Below, piece after piece: positions 34,752 to 44,124 of a DNA stretch of 64,000 bases. The notes below the pieces were generated by a model. That model made no database searches. It saw only the letters and a program-made list of their open reading frames with translations, and was not told where the DNA came from. The position numbers were made by a program, and so were the translations under genes. Position 1 is the first letter of the stretch, and the number at the start of each line of letters is the position of its first letter. Source of the stretch: Actinomadura oligospora ATCC 43269 (GTDB lineage Bacteria > Actinomycetota > Actinomycetes > Streptosporangiales > Streptosporangiaceae); the NCBI RefSeq assembly GCF_000518265.1, contig NZ_JADG01000003.1, positions 186,001-250,000 of the forward strand, written 5' to 3'.

Positions 34752-37223
34752 TTAGTCGCGTAGGGCGGCCTGTTCTATTACGCGGCCTCGGAGGGTTTGC
34801 CAGGCGGGGAGGGTGGCGGCGGCGACGGCTGTGGCGGCGCACAGGGCGGTGATTTCGAGGATGGCGAGCCAGGGGATGTGGAGGGAGGTGCCGCCGACCA
34901 GGGTGTCGAGTGCGGCCCACTGTCCGGCGAGGACGGCGGCGGTCGCGGCGGACGACAGGACGAGGCCGATCAGGACCACCATCAGGGACTCGGCGGCGAT
35001 GAAGCGCAGTGTCTGGCGGCGCGTGGCTCCGGCCATGTTCAGCGCGGCGATCTCGCGGCGGCGTCCGGCCGCCGCCATCATGAGGACGTTGGCGATCGCG
35101 ATGCACGAGTAGACGAGCGCGATGGCCAGGATCGAGTAGGCGGCCGACCGGTGCTGTTTCTGCTGCGCGTCGACGGCGCCCGTCAGTGCGGCGATCGGGA
35201 CGACCCGGGCGGCCTGTCCGCGCGTCGCGTTCCGCAGGGCGCCCGCGACGGCCGCCGGGTCGGTCCCGGGCCGGACGCGCACCTCGATCCGGGACGGCAG
35301 GCCGCCGACGGCGTGCGCGGACGACAGGTAGCCGACGTCGCCCGCGATGCCGTCCTTGGTGATCGCCGCGACCCGCACGGCCGCTGTGGATCCGTCCGGG
35401 AGGGTGACCCTCATCGGGGAGCCGACCGAAAGGTCGTCGCTGCGCGCCAGACGCTGGTTGACGATCAGGAAGTCGTCGGCGAGGCCGGACGCCGAGCCGC
35501 GGTCCAGGCGCAGGTTCTCCACGGACGCCATCGCCGCGGGCTCCACCGCGTCCGCCGAGAGGGTGTCGACGAACTGGCCCTGCGGCGTCGAGAGGAGGGC
35601 GCGGGTCGGTGTCACCGTCGCGACGTCCACGCCCGGGACGGTACGGACCGCGTCGGCCGTCCGCTGGTTCAGGACGGCGATCCCGGTCGGCACGACGACG
35701 AACTGCGCGCGGGTCTGCTGCCTGGCCTGCGCCACCCGGGCGTCGTCGGCGGACGCCTGGGCGCTCAGCACCGAGGCCGACAGCCCGATCGCGATCACGA
35801 CCGGGGTGACGGTGGCGGCGGTGCGCCGCCGCGACGCGAGCAGGTTCTCCCGGACGACCATCGCGCCCGCGCCCATGCGGGCCATCGGACGCGTCGCCAG
35901 GCGCGTGAGCGGGCCCATGACCACCGGGGCGAACAGCGCGAACCCGCCGACCAGCAGGAGCGGTACGGCCGCGTACTTGCGGAGGTTGCCCGCGTAGATC
36001 GGGTACCGCTGGGCGATGACGACGCTGGTGACGACGCCGCCGGTCAGCAGCGCCAGGCCCAGCAGCCAGCGCAGCGCGGTCATGCCCTTGCGGTCCACGA
36101 CCGCCTCGCGCAGCGCCTCGGTGGGACGGACTCGTCCGGCCCGCAGGGACACCGCCGCCGCGCCCGCGACGGCGGACACGAGGCCGAGCAGGAACGCGAT
36201 GACCAGGGGGATCGGGTTGATCTCGATCGTGAACCATTCAGGTGCGACGCCCTGGTCGACCATCCAGTCGCCGAGGACGGGGACCGCGAGGGTCCCGAGG
36301 ACGCATCCGGTGAACGACGCGGCGAGGCCGACGACCGCCGCCTCGGCGAGGACGAGTTTGCGCACCTGGTCGGGGGTGGCCCCGACCGTCCGCAGCAGGG
36401 CCAGTTCGCGGCGGCGCTGGTCGACGACGAACGCGAACGTGACCACCACGAGGAAGATCGCGACCGAGACCACGATGCCGGTGGACGTGCCCGCCATGCC
36501 CTGGGCGTTCAGCAGACCGTCCCGGCCGCCGCTGGTGTCCGGGTCGGCCTTGCCGCGCTCGTCGCCGGTCAGCACCTGCGCCGCTCCGCCGACCGCGCCG
36601 CGCACCTCGCCCGCCTTGCCGAACGCGACGACGGCGTCGACGCGGGGCGAGATCCGCGCGGCCTCGTCGTCGCTGAAGAACACGGCGTGCTCGAACCAGG
36701 CCGAGCCGGTCACGCCCACGATCCTCGCCTGGCGCACGCCGTCCAGCGTGGTCACCGGCAGGGTGCGGCCGACGCTCGCCTTCGCGCCGCCGCCGACCAC
36801 GACCTCGTCCGCCGCGCGCGGGGCGCGCCCCGCCACCAGCCGGTACGGGGTGAACTCGGCGGCCGACCACGGATGTCCGACCTGGTCGGACGGCCCGCCC
36901 TGCACCCGGACTGGGAACGTTCGGTCGGGGACGGCGCGGCCGGTCGCGGCGATCTTCGCGAAAAGCTCGGGCGGTATCCCGGCGGGACGGTCGAGGACGT
37001 GCTCCTCGCCGTCCTCGTCGCCCGCGAACCGGACGCCGTTGTGGGGCAGCACCACGGTGGGCGCGTCCGCGAAGCGCTGCGGACCGGAGAAGGGCGTGCC
37101 GAGGGTCGCCGCCATCGTCAGGGCCATCGTCGCGATGACGCCCGTGCCCAGGGCGAGCGCCACGAAGGCGCCGAGGAAGCTCACCCAGCGGGTGCGCAAC
37201 GTGGCGAGTGCGAGCCTCAGCAC
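34752..37223 (-). CDS. ABC transporter permease, FtsX/MacB-like, two FtsX domains
   Basis: 823 residues. N-terminal transmembrane helix (~15-40), a large extracytoplasmic domain, three helices of the first FtsX domain (~255-385), further helices near ~400-445, a second extracytoplasmic domain, and a C-terminal FtsX domain (~695-810, with VYSCIAIANVLMMAAAGRRR). This duplicated architecture is common in actinobacterial exporters of the MacB/LolCDE superfamily that move peptides, lipids or antibiotics. It pairs with the ATPase 58 nt upstream. Substrate not predictable. Confidence 0.9.
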   Translation of the reverse strand: MLRLALATLRTRWVSFLGAFVALALGTGVIATMALTMAATLGTPFSGPQRFADAPTVVLPHNGVRFAGDEDGEEHVLDRPAGIPPELFAKIAATGRAVPDRTFPVRVQGGPSDQVGHPWSAAEFTPYRLVAGRAPRAADEVVVGGGAKASVGRTLPVTTLDGVRQARIVGVTGSAWFEHAVFFSDDEAARISPRVDAVVAFGKAGEVRGAVGGAAQVLTGDERGKADPDTSGGRDGLLNAQGMAGTSTGIVVSVAIFLVVVTFAFVVDQRRRELALLRTVGATPDQVRKLVLAEAAVVGLAASFTGCVLGTLAVPVLGDWMVDQGVAPEWFTIEINPIPLVIAFLLGLVSAVAGAAAVSLRAGRVRPTEALREAVVDRKGMTALRWLLGLALLTGGVVTSVVIAQRYPIYAGNLRKYAAVPLLLVGGFALFAPVVMGPLTRLATRPMARMGAGAMVVRENLLASRRRTAATVTPVVIAIGLSASVLSAQASADDARVAQARQQTRAQFVVVPTGIAVLNQRTADAVRTVPGVDVATVTPTRALLSTPQGQFVDTLSADAVEPAAMASVENLRLDRGSASGLADDFLIVNQRLARSDDLSVGSPMRVTLPDGSTAAVRVAAITKDGIAGDVGYLSSAHAVGGLPSRIEVRVRPGTDPAAVAGALRNATRGQAARVVPIAALTGAVDAQQKQHRSAAYSILAIALVYSCIAIANVLMMAAAGRRREIAALNMAGATRRQTLRFIAAESLMVVLIGLVLSSAATAAVLAGQWAALDTLVGGTSLHIPWLAILEITALCAATAVAAATLPAWQTLRGRVIEQAALRD

Positions 37224-37281
37224 GGCTCCGCCTCCTTCAGTGATCCGCTTCCTTCGGCGATCGGCCCCGGCACGACCAGCC

Positions 37282-38043
37282 TCAGCAAGAGGCGGCCTCC
37301 AGGCGCGCCATCCGCGCGGCCACCGACTCGGCGGTGGGCGCTTCCATCTCGTCCACGACCCGGCCGTCGGCCAGGAAGACCACCCGGCTCGCGTACGCGG
37401 CGGCGACCGGGTCGTGCGTGACCATGATGATCGTCTGCCCCTGCTCGGCCGCCAGCCCGGCGAGCATGCCGAGCAGCTCGCGTGAGGTGCGCGAGTCCAG
37501 CGCGCCGGTGGGTTCGTCGGCGAACAGCACCTCGGGACGGGTGACCAGGGCGCGGGCGATGGCGACCCGCTGCTGCTGCCCGCCCGACAGCTCGCTCGGC
37601 CGGTGCCCGGCCCGGTCGGCGAGCCCGACCTCGCCGAGCACCTTCAGCGCGCCGGATGGATCGGGCCTGCTCCCGGCGAGCAGCAGCGGCAGCTCGACGT
37701 TCTGGCGGGCGGTCAGCGAGGGCATCAGGTTGAACGACTGGAAGACGAACCCGACGCGGCGGCGCCGGAACTCGGTGAGCGCCTTCTCCCGCATGCCGTT
37801 GAGCGTGGTGCCGCCGATCTCGACCGTGCCCTCGTCGACCCGGTCGAGGCCCGCCGCGCACTGCAGCAGCGTCGACTTCCCGGACCCGGACGGTCCCATG
37901 ATCGCGGTGAAGGTGCCCGCCGTGAACTCCAGCGAGACACCGCCGAGCGCCGTGACCCGGCCGCCGCCCGCTCCGCCGAAGGACTTGCGGATCGCCGACA
38001 GCCGGACCACCGGCTCGGCCGTCACCACCGGCTCCGCCGTCAC
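37282..38043 (-). CDS. ABC transporter ATP-binding protein, MacB/LolD-like
   Basis: About 253 residues from GTG 38043: Walker A GPSGSGKS, Q-loop FVFQSFNLMPSL, signature LSGGQQQR, Walker B VLFADEPTGALD and the H-loop VTHDP are all intact. The frame is open further upstream only to a TTG, so I place the start just before the VVTAEP duplication (a near-perfect 18-bp direct repeat). Works with the following FtsX-type permease. No obvious ribosome site, so the start is uncertain. Confidence 0.87.
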   Translation of the reverse strand: MTAEPVVTAEPVVRLSAIRKSFGGAGGGRVTALGGVSLEFTAGTFTAIMGPSGSGKSTLLQCAAGLDRVDEGTVEIGGTTLNGMREKALTEFRRRRVGFVFQSFNLMPSLTARQNVELPLLLAGSRPDPSGALKVLGEVGLADRAGHRPSELSGGQQQRVAIARALVTRPEVLFADEPTGALDSRTSRELLGMLAGLAAEQGQTIIMVTHDPVAAAYASRVVFLADGRVVDEMEAPTAESVAARMARLEAASC

Positions 38044-38140
38044 CACGCCGAACGCCGATCGACACCGATGCGCACCGGCCACCCCGTCTCGTCCGTCGAT
38101 GCGAGCACGAACCGAACGCCCGCCATCCTCTCGCGGCGTT

Positions 38141-38770
38141 CTATACCGGGGCAATATCGAGCGACGCCCAGGCGGACGAGGCGTCCGGGAGCCCCTCGGT
38201 GTCGCCGGGGGACGCCACGACCGAGGCGGCCAGCGCCGTCCCGAGCCGGGCGGCCCGGGCCGGGGACGCGCCGGAGAGCCGTCCGGCCAGGTAGCCGCCG
38301 AGCATCGCGTCGCCCGCGCCGACCGGGTCCACGACCGTGACGGCCGCGCTCGGCAGGTGCCCCGGACCGTCCGGGGACGCGTGCCAGACGCCGTCCGGCC
38401 CGGCCTTCAGCAGCACCTCGCCGACGCCCGCCTCCCGCGCGGTGGCGAACACCTTGACGGGATCGTCCGTCCCGAACAGGGCGTCCGCCTCCTCCAACCC
38501 GAGCGCCAGGAGCCCGACGCGGCCGAGCAGCGACCGCAGAACGTCGGCCACCGGCTCGATGGGCCCGAGCGCGGGCCGCAGATTCGGATCGAGCACCACG
38601 AGCCCGTCCGCCTGTTCCGCGAGCCGCCGCACGAGCGCCGCGGGCCCCGGTCCCAGCGCGACGGTGATCCCGGACAGCAACACCGCGCGCGCACGAGCCG
38701 CGAGCACACGATCGGCGTCGGATTCGTCCATCGCCGAGGCCGCCGACCCACGCCGGTAGTAATGCACGCG
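38141..38770 (-). pseudogene. 2-keto-3-deoxygluconate kinase-like (PfkB), 5'-deleted remnant
   Basis: The last ~210 residues of a PfkB-family sugar kinase are in good frame: VHYYRRGSAASAMDESDAD, LVVLDPNLRPALG, and the anion-hole/catalytic motif DPVGAGDAMLGGYLAG. The first ~100 residues are missing. Just upstream the reading frame runs directly into the dehydrogenase remnant, so a deletion fused the two genes near 38770. KDG kinases phosphorylate 2-keto-3-deoxygluconate in sugar-acid degradation. Confidence 0.75.
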
Positions 38771-39361
38771 CCGCTGACCGTCCGGCCCACCGGGTAGCCC
38801 TCGGTGGCACGGTCCAGGTGCCCGCCGCCGATGAGCCCGGGCGCGACCGCGTTCACCCGCACGCCCGACGGCCCGCACTCCAGCGCGAGCTGCCGGACGA
38901 GGGCGTCCAGCCCGCCCTTCGCGGTCGCGTACGCGGCCAGCCACGGCGCGGCGAGGAACGAGTTCACCGAACTCACCGCGACGATCGCCGACCCGCGCTC
39001 CATGCGGGGGGAGCGCGGCGCGGGTCAGGAAGAACGCGGTGTCCAGGACCGAGCCGAGCGCCGTCCGCCACTGCTCGTCGGTGGTGTCCCGGACGGACGC
39101 CACCGGCATCACGGCCGCCGCCGGGACGAGCACGTCGAGCCGTCCCAGCGTCTCCGCCGCCGCCGCCACGACCTCGCCCGCCACGGACGAGTCGGTGCAG
39201 TCGGCCACCAGGAAACCGGCGTACACCGGGTCGTCGCACGGCTCGAGCCCGACGCCGACCACACGTTCGCCGCGCGCGGCGAACGCGGCGGCGATGGCGC
39301 GCCCGATCGGCGAGTTCCCGCCGGACAGCAGCACACCCCTCGACGAGGCCCCGGAACTCAC
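38771..39361 (-). pseudogene. Short-chain dehydrogenase/reductase, frameshifted and 3'-truncated
   Basis: From GTG 39361 (overlapping the aldolase-family stop as GTGA) the frame encodes RGVLLSGGNSPIGRAIAAAF (Rossmann loop, a variant of TGxxxGIG) through DTAFFLTRAALPP. Near 39005 the coding frame changes and continues as VAVSSVNSFLAAPWLAAYATAKGG, with the catalytic Ser and YxxxK pattern, and RVNAVAPGLIGGG. The C-terminal end is lost at the fusion with the kinase remnant. Hence it is inactive, or a sequencing error plus a true deletion. Confidence 0.75.
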
Positions 39362-40248
39362 GGCGCCGCCGGAAGGTCGAGGACGGCCAGGACCTCGTCC
39401 AGGCCCGCGAGTGTGCCCGCGTCCAGCGGACGCGCCGGAGCGCGCACCGCCGCCGACGCGATCAGCCCGCGCCGGACCAGCACTTTCTTGTGCACCGCCC
39501 AGGCGTATCCCTGCCGCATCCCGAACCGGATCAGCGGCAGCAGCCGCGCGAACGCCGCGTGCGCGTCGGCGCGCCGCCCGGCCGTCCAGTCGGCGAGGAT
39601 CGGCGCGATCACGTCGGTGAACTCGCACGCGGGCATCGTGCCGACCGCGCCGCCCGCGTACTCCTCCAGGACGAACAGGGCGTTCTGCCCGCCGAACACC
39701 GCGAAGTCCGGGTCGACGCCGCGCACGACCGCGGCGACCTTCGGCGCGGTCGGCGGGGCCTCCACCTTGACCGAGCCGACGCCGTGCGGCTTGCTCAGCT
39801 CGACGATCAGGCTCTCCGGCATGGCGACGCCGGTCGCCCCCGGCGCGTCCTGCACCATCACCTCCGGCCCGACCTCGCCGAGATCGCCGTAGAAGTCGAC
39901 CAGCTGCGAAGGCGTCGGCTTCACCATGAACGGCGGCAGGACCATCAGCGCGTCCGCTCCGCCCTCGGCGGCGGCGCGCGCCTGCTCCAGCGCGGTCGGC
40001 GTGCCGGTCGCGGCGACGCCCGCGACGATCGGCACCGCGCCCGCGACCGTCTCGCGGACGGCCGCCAGCACCCGCGCGCGGTCGTCGGCGGTCAGCGCGA
40101 ACCCCTCGCTGGCCATGCCGAACAGGGCGACGCCGGTCGCGCCGGACGCGACCTGGAACGCGGTGAGACGGCGCAGGCCCGGCAGGTCCAGCGAACCGTC
40201 AGGGCTGAACGGGGTGGCGAGAACGGGGACGAGCCCGGACAGGCTCAC
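39358..40248 (-). CDS. DapA-family aldolase/dehydratase (dihydrodipicolinate synthase-like)
   Basis: 296 residues, a (beta/alpha)8 enzyme of the DHDPS/N-acetylneuraminate-lyase family. GVALFGMASEGFALT is the pyruvate-binding GxxGE-type loop, and Lys in GSVKVEAPP is the Schiff-base lysine. The usual catalytic Tyr motif (YNxP) is replaced by QDAP, so it is unlikely to be the lysine-pathway enzyme and fits a sugar-acid KDG-type aldolase or dehydratase. It is the only apparently intact gene of the decayed locus. Role inferred from the kinase, dehydrogenase and enolase-superfamily remnants around it. Confidence 0.8.
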   Translation of the reverse strand: MSLSGLVPVLATPFSPDGSLDLPGLRRLTAFQVASGATGVALFGMASEGFALTADDRARVLAAVRETVAGAVPIVAGVAATGTPTALEQARAAAEGGADALMVLPPFMVKPTPSQLVDFYGDLGEVGPEVMVQDAPGATGVAMPESLIVELSKPHGVGSVKVEAPPTAPKVAAVVRGVDPDFAVFGGQNALFVLEEYAGGAVGTMPACEFTDVIAPILADWTAGRRADAHAAFARLLPLIRFGMRQGYAWAVHKKVLVRRGLIASAAVRAPARPLDAGTLAGLDEVLAVLDLPAAP

Positions 40249-40299
40249 TCAGACCTCCAGGGGGGTTGACGAGAACTCGGCGACGGCGTCGAGGTCGAC

Positions 40300-40932
40300 C
40301 TAGACGCCGAGACCGGGGCCGGACGGCACGGCGAAGCCCGTCGCGCCGCCGGTGATCGGGGTGGTCAGGACGCGTCCGCCGACCTCGTGGGACGTCGGCT
40401 GGAACTCGAAGAACGCCAGGTCGGACAGCGCGGCGCTGGCGTGCAGCCCGGCGGCGAGCACGACGCCGAGGCCGGTGGAGTGGTGCGGCGCGACCGGCAG
40501 GTGCCGCGCGGCGGCCAGCTCGCCCATCGCCATCAGCTCGGTGATGCCGGTGCGGCCCACGTCGGGCTGGACGAGCCCGGTCGCGCGCCGGTCGAGCCAG
40601 TGCGTTAGCTCGTACCGGTTCCGCAGGGTCTCGCCGATCGCGATCGGCAGGTCCACGCGTCGGGCCAGGTCGCGGTGGCCCTCGACGTGGCCGAGGTGCA
40701 GCTTCACGCGGGTCGCGCCGCGCTCCACCCACTCCATGGCGAGGGCCGCGCGCTCCTCGTTCGTCGGACGCGGCAGCCCGCTCACGTACACGGGGATCTC
40801 GGTGCGGAAGGCGCCTCCCAGCAGGGCGGACACCGGACGGCCGGTGAGGCGTCCGGCCACGTCCCACAGCGCGATGTCGACGGCGGCGAGCGCGTCGGCC
40901 TGGTGTCCGACGAGGTGGCCGCGCTCGCGCAT
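40300..40932 (-). pseudogene. Mandelate racemase/enolase-superfamily sugar-acid dehydratase, truncated
   Basis: The frame encodes ALAAVDIALWDVAGRLTGRP (N-terminal/barrel junction), then VKLHLGHVEGHRDLARRVDL, PIAIGETLRNRYE and a C-terminal PVAPHHSTGLGVVLAAG. The first ~90-100 residues and the barrel segment with the first metal-ligand Asp are missing, so both an end truncation and an internal deletion occurred. Intact relatives dehydrate galactonate, gluconate and similar acids. Its 5' edge abuts the oppositely oriented KDPG-aldolase fragment. Confidence 0.75.
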
Positions 40933-41242
40933 TCCGCACGGCGCACCGCCACGGCGTCCCCGTCGTCGCGGGCGCGGCCACGCCGACCGAGATCGTCCAG
41001 GCGCTGGAGGCCGGGACCGACCTGGTGAAGCTGTTCCCGGCGTCCCAGTTCACCCCGGACGACCTGCGCGCCATCGTCCAGGCCGTCCCGCACGCCCCGC
41101 TCGTCCCGACGGGCGGCGTGTCTCTCGCGTCCGCCGCGTCCTGGCTGAACGCCGGCGCCGGCGCCGTCGGCATGGGCGGCGAACTCGTCCGAACCCCGAA
41201 CAAGAAGTACGCACCTTCCTCAAGACCCTGCGGGCCGCCTAG
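40929..41242 (+). pseudogene. KDPG/KDPGal aldolase, C-terminal fragment, inverted
   Basis: The + strand reads AFRTAHRHGVPVVAGAATPT, EIVQALEAGTDLVKLFPASQ and VPTGGVSLASAASWLNAGAG, the second half of a 2-keto-3-deoxy-6-phosphogluconate aldolase including the Schiff-base Lys in LVKLFPA. The first half is absent, and near 41200 the frame shifts before the natural end EVRTFLKTLRAA. It points against the other sugar-acid genes and directly touches the dehydratase fragment, indicating an inversion or deletion breakpoint at ~40930. Confidence 0.8.
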
Positions 41243-41538
41243 TCGGGCAGCTTGCGCAGGATCTCCTCCAGTAGTTCGTGCCGGCGGAGGGTGGCGCTCC
41301 AGAAGAAGGACGCCAGCCCTGAGAAGAACGCCACCCCCGCCAGCACGGCCACCATGATCCCGACCATGAACCCGGTGATGTGGACGGCCTGGGTTCGCGG
41401 GTCGTCCCGGCTCATCGGAAGCACGACGACGGGATCGTTGTCGATCGCGGTGAACAACAGTCCCGCCGACACGATGGCCAGCATGGCGGCGGTGACCATG
41501 AGGAACCGGCCCACGGAGATCCAGCTGTCGGATGTCAT
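41239..41538 (-). CDS. Small membrane protein with two helices
   Basis: 99 residues from ATG 41538. Two transmembrane segments (FLMVTAAMLAIVSAGLLFTAI and ITGFMVGIMVAVLAGVAFFSGL) enclose a short polar loop, followed by a charged C-terminus. No family recognised. It overlaps the end of the inverted aldolase fragment by 4 bp. Confidence 0.55.
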   Translation of the reverse strand: MTSDSWISVGRFLMVTAAMLAIVSAGLLFTAIDNDPVVVLPMSRDDPRTQAVHITGFMVGIMVAVLAGVAFFSGLASFFWSATLRRHELLEEILRKLPD

Positions 41539-41647
41539 GCCGCGATCGTGAGTGCCCCAGGTCACAGCCCGGGCGTCCCGTCCGCATCCGGCCGCATGGC
41601 GGCCCGCAGGTGGTACTCCGCCTGCGGGCCACCGGTCGGCTCGGGGG

Positions 41648-42889
41648 TCAGCCCGTCGCGTCCGCCCTGGACGCTCCTCGGCACCAGACCTCGACGGCGT
41701 CGGCTCGGTTCGTGACGTTGAGCTTGGTGAAGATCCGGTTCAGGTGGTTCTTCACCGTCTTCTCGGAGATGAACACGCGGTTGGCGATCTGCGGGTTGGA
41801 CAGACCTTCGGCCACCAGCTCGAGGATCTCGGCCTCGCGCGCGGACAGGCCGTAGCGCTTGTGGGGCGCGTCCGCCGTCGAGATGGGATGTCCGGACCCG
41901 GTGGTCAGCGCAGGGGATGCGGCATCGACGAGCACAGCGACACGGGCGCTTGTCAGGGGATCGCTGGGTGCCGACGGCTCTCCCAGGAGGCGGATCCACC
42001 CCTGCGCCACGGTCTCCTTCACGTGGACGGACTGCGGAAGGTAGTCGCCGGGATCGAGGACGCCGTTGCGGACCATCTCGTCATACAGATAGTCCGAGAG
42101 GATCACCCCGACCTCGGCGGCGCGTTCGGTGCACTTCTGCTTGAACGGGCCCGCGTCGAGCAGCCGGAACGGCAGGACGAGCGCATGACCGCAGAAGCCG
42201 TGACGGTCCCGCAGGACGTAGCCGACGTGCAGCGCGATCCGCACCCGGAGCTGCCCGATGGCGCTGGACAGCCGGTTGTGACGGCGAACCTGCCGCGCGA
42301 TCTCCGTCACGACGGGCCCCACGAGAACCTCGGGTGCCGCGTCGGGCGGTGCGATGACCAGCGCGCCGTCGCCCCGGTCCTCGTGGTGGACGTCGGCCCA
42401 GGGAATGCGCGCCGCTCCGAAGCCTGACCGTAGGGCGCCGAACAGGGCCGAGCGGACGTGTACCCGGGCGTCATCGTCCCGCCACGGGGCTCCGAAATCG
42501 GCGATGTTCAGGACCATCACCATGGCGAAGCGGCCTTCCGGACGATCGGACGGCGGCGGCTGGCCTTTCGCCGCGTCGGGCTCCCGGCCCTTCTGGGACG
42601 AGGGGTCCACGGAGGCACGGATCCAGGCGTCCTCCCACTCGGCCAGCTCGGCCGGATCGTCGATCCCGCACGCTCGCAGGTAGGCCCCCACCACTCCGGG
42701 GCTGGGCAGGCGCCGGCCGGCCAGCAGGTCGGAAAGGGAGGACTTGGAGACGGGGGTTCCGTTCCGCTGAGCGCGCTGCTCCAACGTGCGCAGCGAGGGC
42801 AGTCCCGCCTTCTCGTGGGCCTGCCGGAGCAGGCGCAGGAGTCCGTCCCGGCTGCTGGTGTGGGGGAGCAGGGTGGAGATCTCGGTCAT
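41648..42889 (-). CDS. Regulator with N-terminal HTH, nucleotidyl-cyclase-like domain and C-terminal LuxR HTH
   Basis: 413 residues. An N-terminal XRE-like helix bundle (SLRTLEQRAQRNGTPVSKSS, LSDLLAGRRLPS) is followed by a ~180-residue domain resembling class III adenylate/guanylate cyclases (MVMVLNIADFG...HHEDRGDGALVIAPP...IALHVG). It ends in a classical LuxR HTH (LSAREAEILELVAEGLSNPQ, IANRVFISEKTVKNHLNRIF). Cyclase metal and base residues are not evident, so the middle domain is probably a sensor. ATG 42889 overlaps the upstream TGA (ATGA), indicating coupling to the small HTH protein. Target genes unknown. Confidence 0.82.
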   Translation of the reverse strand: MTEISTLLPHTSSRDGLLRLLRQAHEKAGLPSLRTLEQRAQRNGTPVSKSSLSDLLAGRRLPSPGVVGAYLRACGIDDPAELAEWEDAWIRASVDPSSQKGREPDAAKGQPPPSDRPEGRFAMVMVLNIADFGAPWRDDDARVHVRSALFGALRSGFGAARIPWADVHHEDRGDGALVIAPPDAAPEVLVGPVVTEIARQVRRHNRLSSAIGQLRVRIALHVGYVLRDRHGFCGHALVLPFRLLDAGPFKQKCTERAAEVGVILSDYLYDEMVRNGVLDPGDYLPQSVHVKETVAQGWIRLLGEPSAPSDPLTSARVAVLVDAASPALTTGSGHPISTADAPHKRYGLSAREAEILELVAEGLSNPQIANRVFISEKTVKNHLNRIFTKLNVTNRADAVEVWCRGASRADATG

Positions 42890-43233
42890 GCGCACCCGTC
42901 CTCGTCAGCGGGAGGCGCCATGTGGATCCGGCGCCAGGCCGTCGTCCACCGCCGCTCCTCCTGCTCGCCCGCCCCGCAGCCGCGGATGCATCCGCGCAGG
43001 TAGGTGAGCTTGAGGACGGGCTTGTCGGCTCTGTCGTAGAGCAACTTGCTGACGGTGCCGTGGGAGAACGCCCCGTTGGAGTCCCTCGCCACGTCCCGGC
43101 AGGACGGGCTGCCCGCCCAACGCCAGAACTGCCGCATGAGGTCCTCGAGTTCGGTGAAGGTGGCGGCGGTCAGCGGGTCGGGTTTGAGGTCGAGGCCGTC
43201 GACGTCGTCGACCAGCCTGTCAGGGGACGGCAT
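42886..43233 (-). CDS. Small helical XRE-like protein
   Basis: 115 residues. ELEDLMRQFWRWAGSPSCRD, VARDSNGAFSHGTVSKLLYD and LTYLRGCIRGCGAGEQEERR WTTAWRR-type helices parallel the N-terminal region of the downstream LuxR protein (AYLRACGIDDPAELAEWEDAWIR), so the two share a domain type. Likely a DNA-binding or partner protein. GGGAG lies ~11 nt before the ATG; overlaps the LuxR-type gene by ATGA. Confidence 0.7.
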   Translation of the reverse strand: MPSPDRLVDDVDGLDLKPDPLTAATFTELEDLMRQFWRWAGSPSCRDVARDSNGAFSHGTVSKLLYDRADKPVLKLTYLRGCIRGCGAGEQEERRWTTAWRRIHMAPPADEDGCA

Positions 43234-43237
43234 CGGC

Positions 43238-43438
43238 TCACGCTCCCTGGGCGCGCGACCCGGCGCGGTACGCCAGGAGATGGCCGCCCACGGTCAGAGC
43301 CGCCAGTGAGATCGCCCCGGACGCGCCGGTCGCGGTGTACGCGCCCGCCGCCGAGGCGAGCCCGGTGGTGACCGCCGACGCGCCCGTGATCACCGTGGCG
43401 GGACGGATCTTGCCCTCGATCTTGAGGGTGACTTTCAT
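43238..43438 (-). CDS. Small Ala/Gly/Thr-rich protein, 66 aa
   Basis: 66 residues: a polar N-terminus (MKVTLKIEGKIR) then a weakly hydrophobic stretch that may form one or two membrane helices. Its stop lies 4 nt before the start of the small HTH protein, suggesting a three-gene unit 43438 to 41648. No family recognised; the ribosome site is weak. Confidence 0.5.
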   Translation of the reverse strand: MKVTLKIEGKIRPATVITGASAVTTGLASAAGAYTATGASGAISLAALTVGGHLLAYRAGSRAQGA

Positions 43439-43950
43439 CGGTGCGTGTGCCCTTCGCTCGGTACGGGATCCGGCCTTCGAAGAGCGACCTGCCGCCGTGG
43501 ACCCCGGACCACCGGTCTGCCAACCGGCCTCCCCAAGGCGTCGAGCCGCCCGTTATTGGGGCATCTTCTCTCCGCGGAGCCACGTGGGGAATGCGGCATG
43601 ACAATCTTGGACGGTTCTAGACACAGTTGTTTCACCGTGTCCGGGATGGAGTGGTCCGCCCCGTACCCGGATGGCCCAAGCTGTCCAAAGCTGTCGGCTG
43701 GGACTACTGGACACCTCGCGCGAGCGCTTTCCTAGAGACCGGAAGCCGTCCGCGGCCTCCGCCCCCGAACGTGACCGGTACGGGATCCGGCCCGTTGACC
43801 AGGGGAACCGATGACGCCCCGGCTGCCACCGGTGCTCGTCGAACAAGGGCCTGCCAGGACTGAACGCCCCGGCAGGCCCTTTAGCTCTGCCCGCACTTCC
43901 TGCCGCGGCCGGACGCCGCCCCAGCCCCACCAGGGTGCGTTTGGGAGGGA
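43439..43950. other. Intergenic region upstream of the three-gene regulator unit
   Basis: About 510 bp with no convincing gene. It should hold the promoter for the leftward regulator unit. I found no clear conserved element apart from repeated tgtcc/gtcca words around 43640-43710. Confidence 0.4.
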
Positions 43951-44124
43951 GTGACCGGGGTGGCTCTCGAAGACGTCCTGGCGGCGACGCTGTGGACCGG
44001 CGTGTCGCTGGCCGCCTGCACTCATCACCGCGCTGGCGGCGTGTGGACGGTTCGAGGTGTTGCTGCTCGTGCCCTACGCCGTCCACTTCGCGATCGGCAC
44101 GCTGGCCGTCACTCTGCTGGCGTG
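43951..44124 (+). pseudogene. Small membrane protein with apparent frameshift
   Basis: GTG 43951 begins TGVALEDVLAATLWTGVSLA in one frame; near 44025 the hydrophobic coding pattern continues one base out of frame as ITALAACGRFEVLLLVPYAV then HFAIGTLAVTLLA and a TGA at 44122-44124. Joined, the two parts make a ~57-residue two-helix membrane protein. Either a true frameshift or a one-base sequencing error. Confidence 0.4.
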
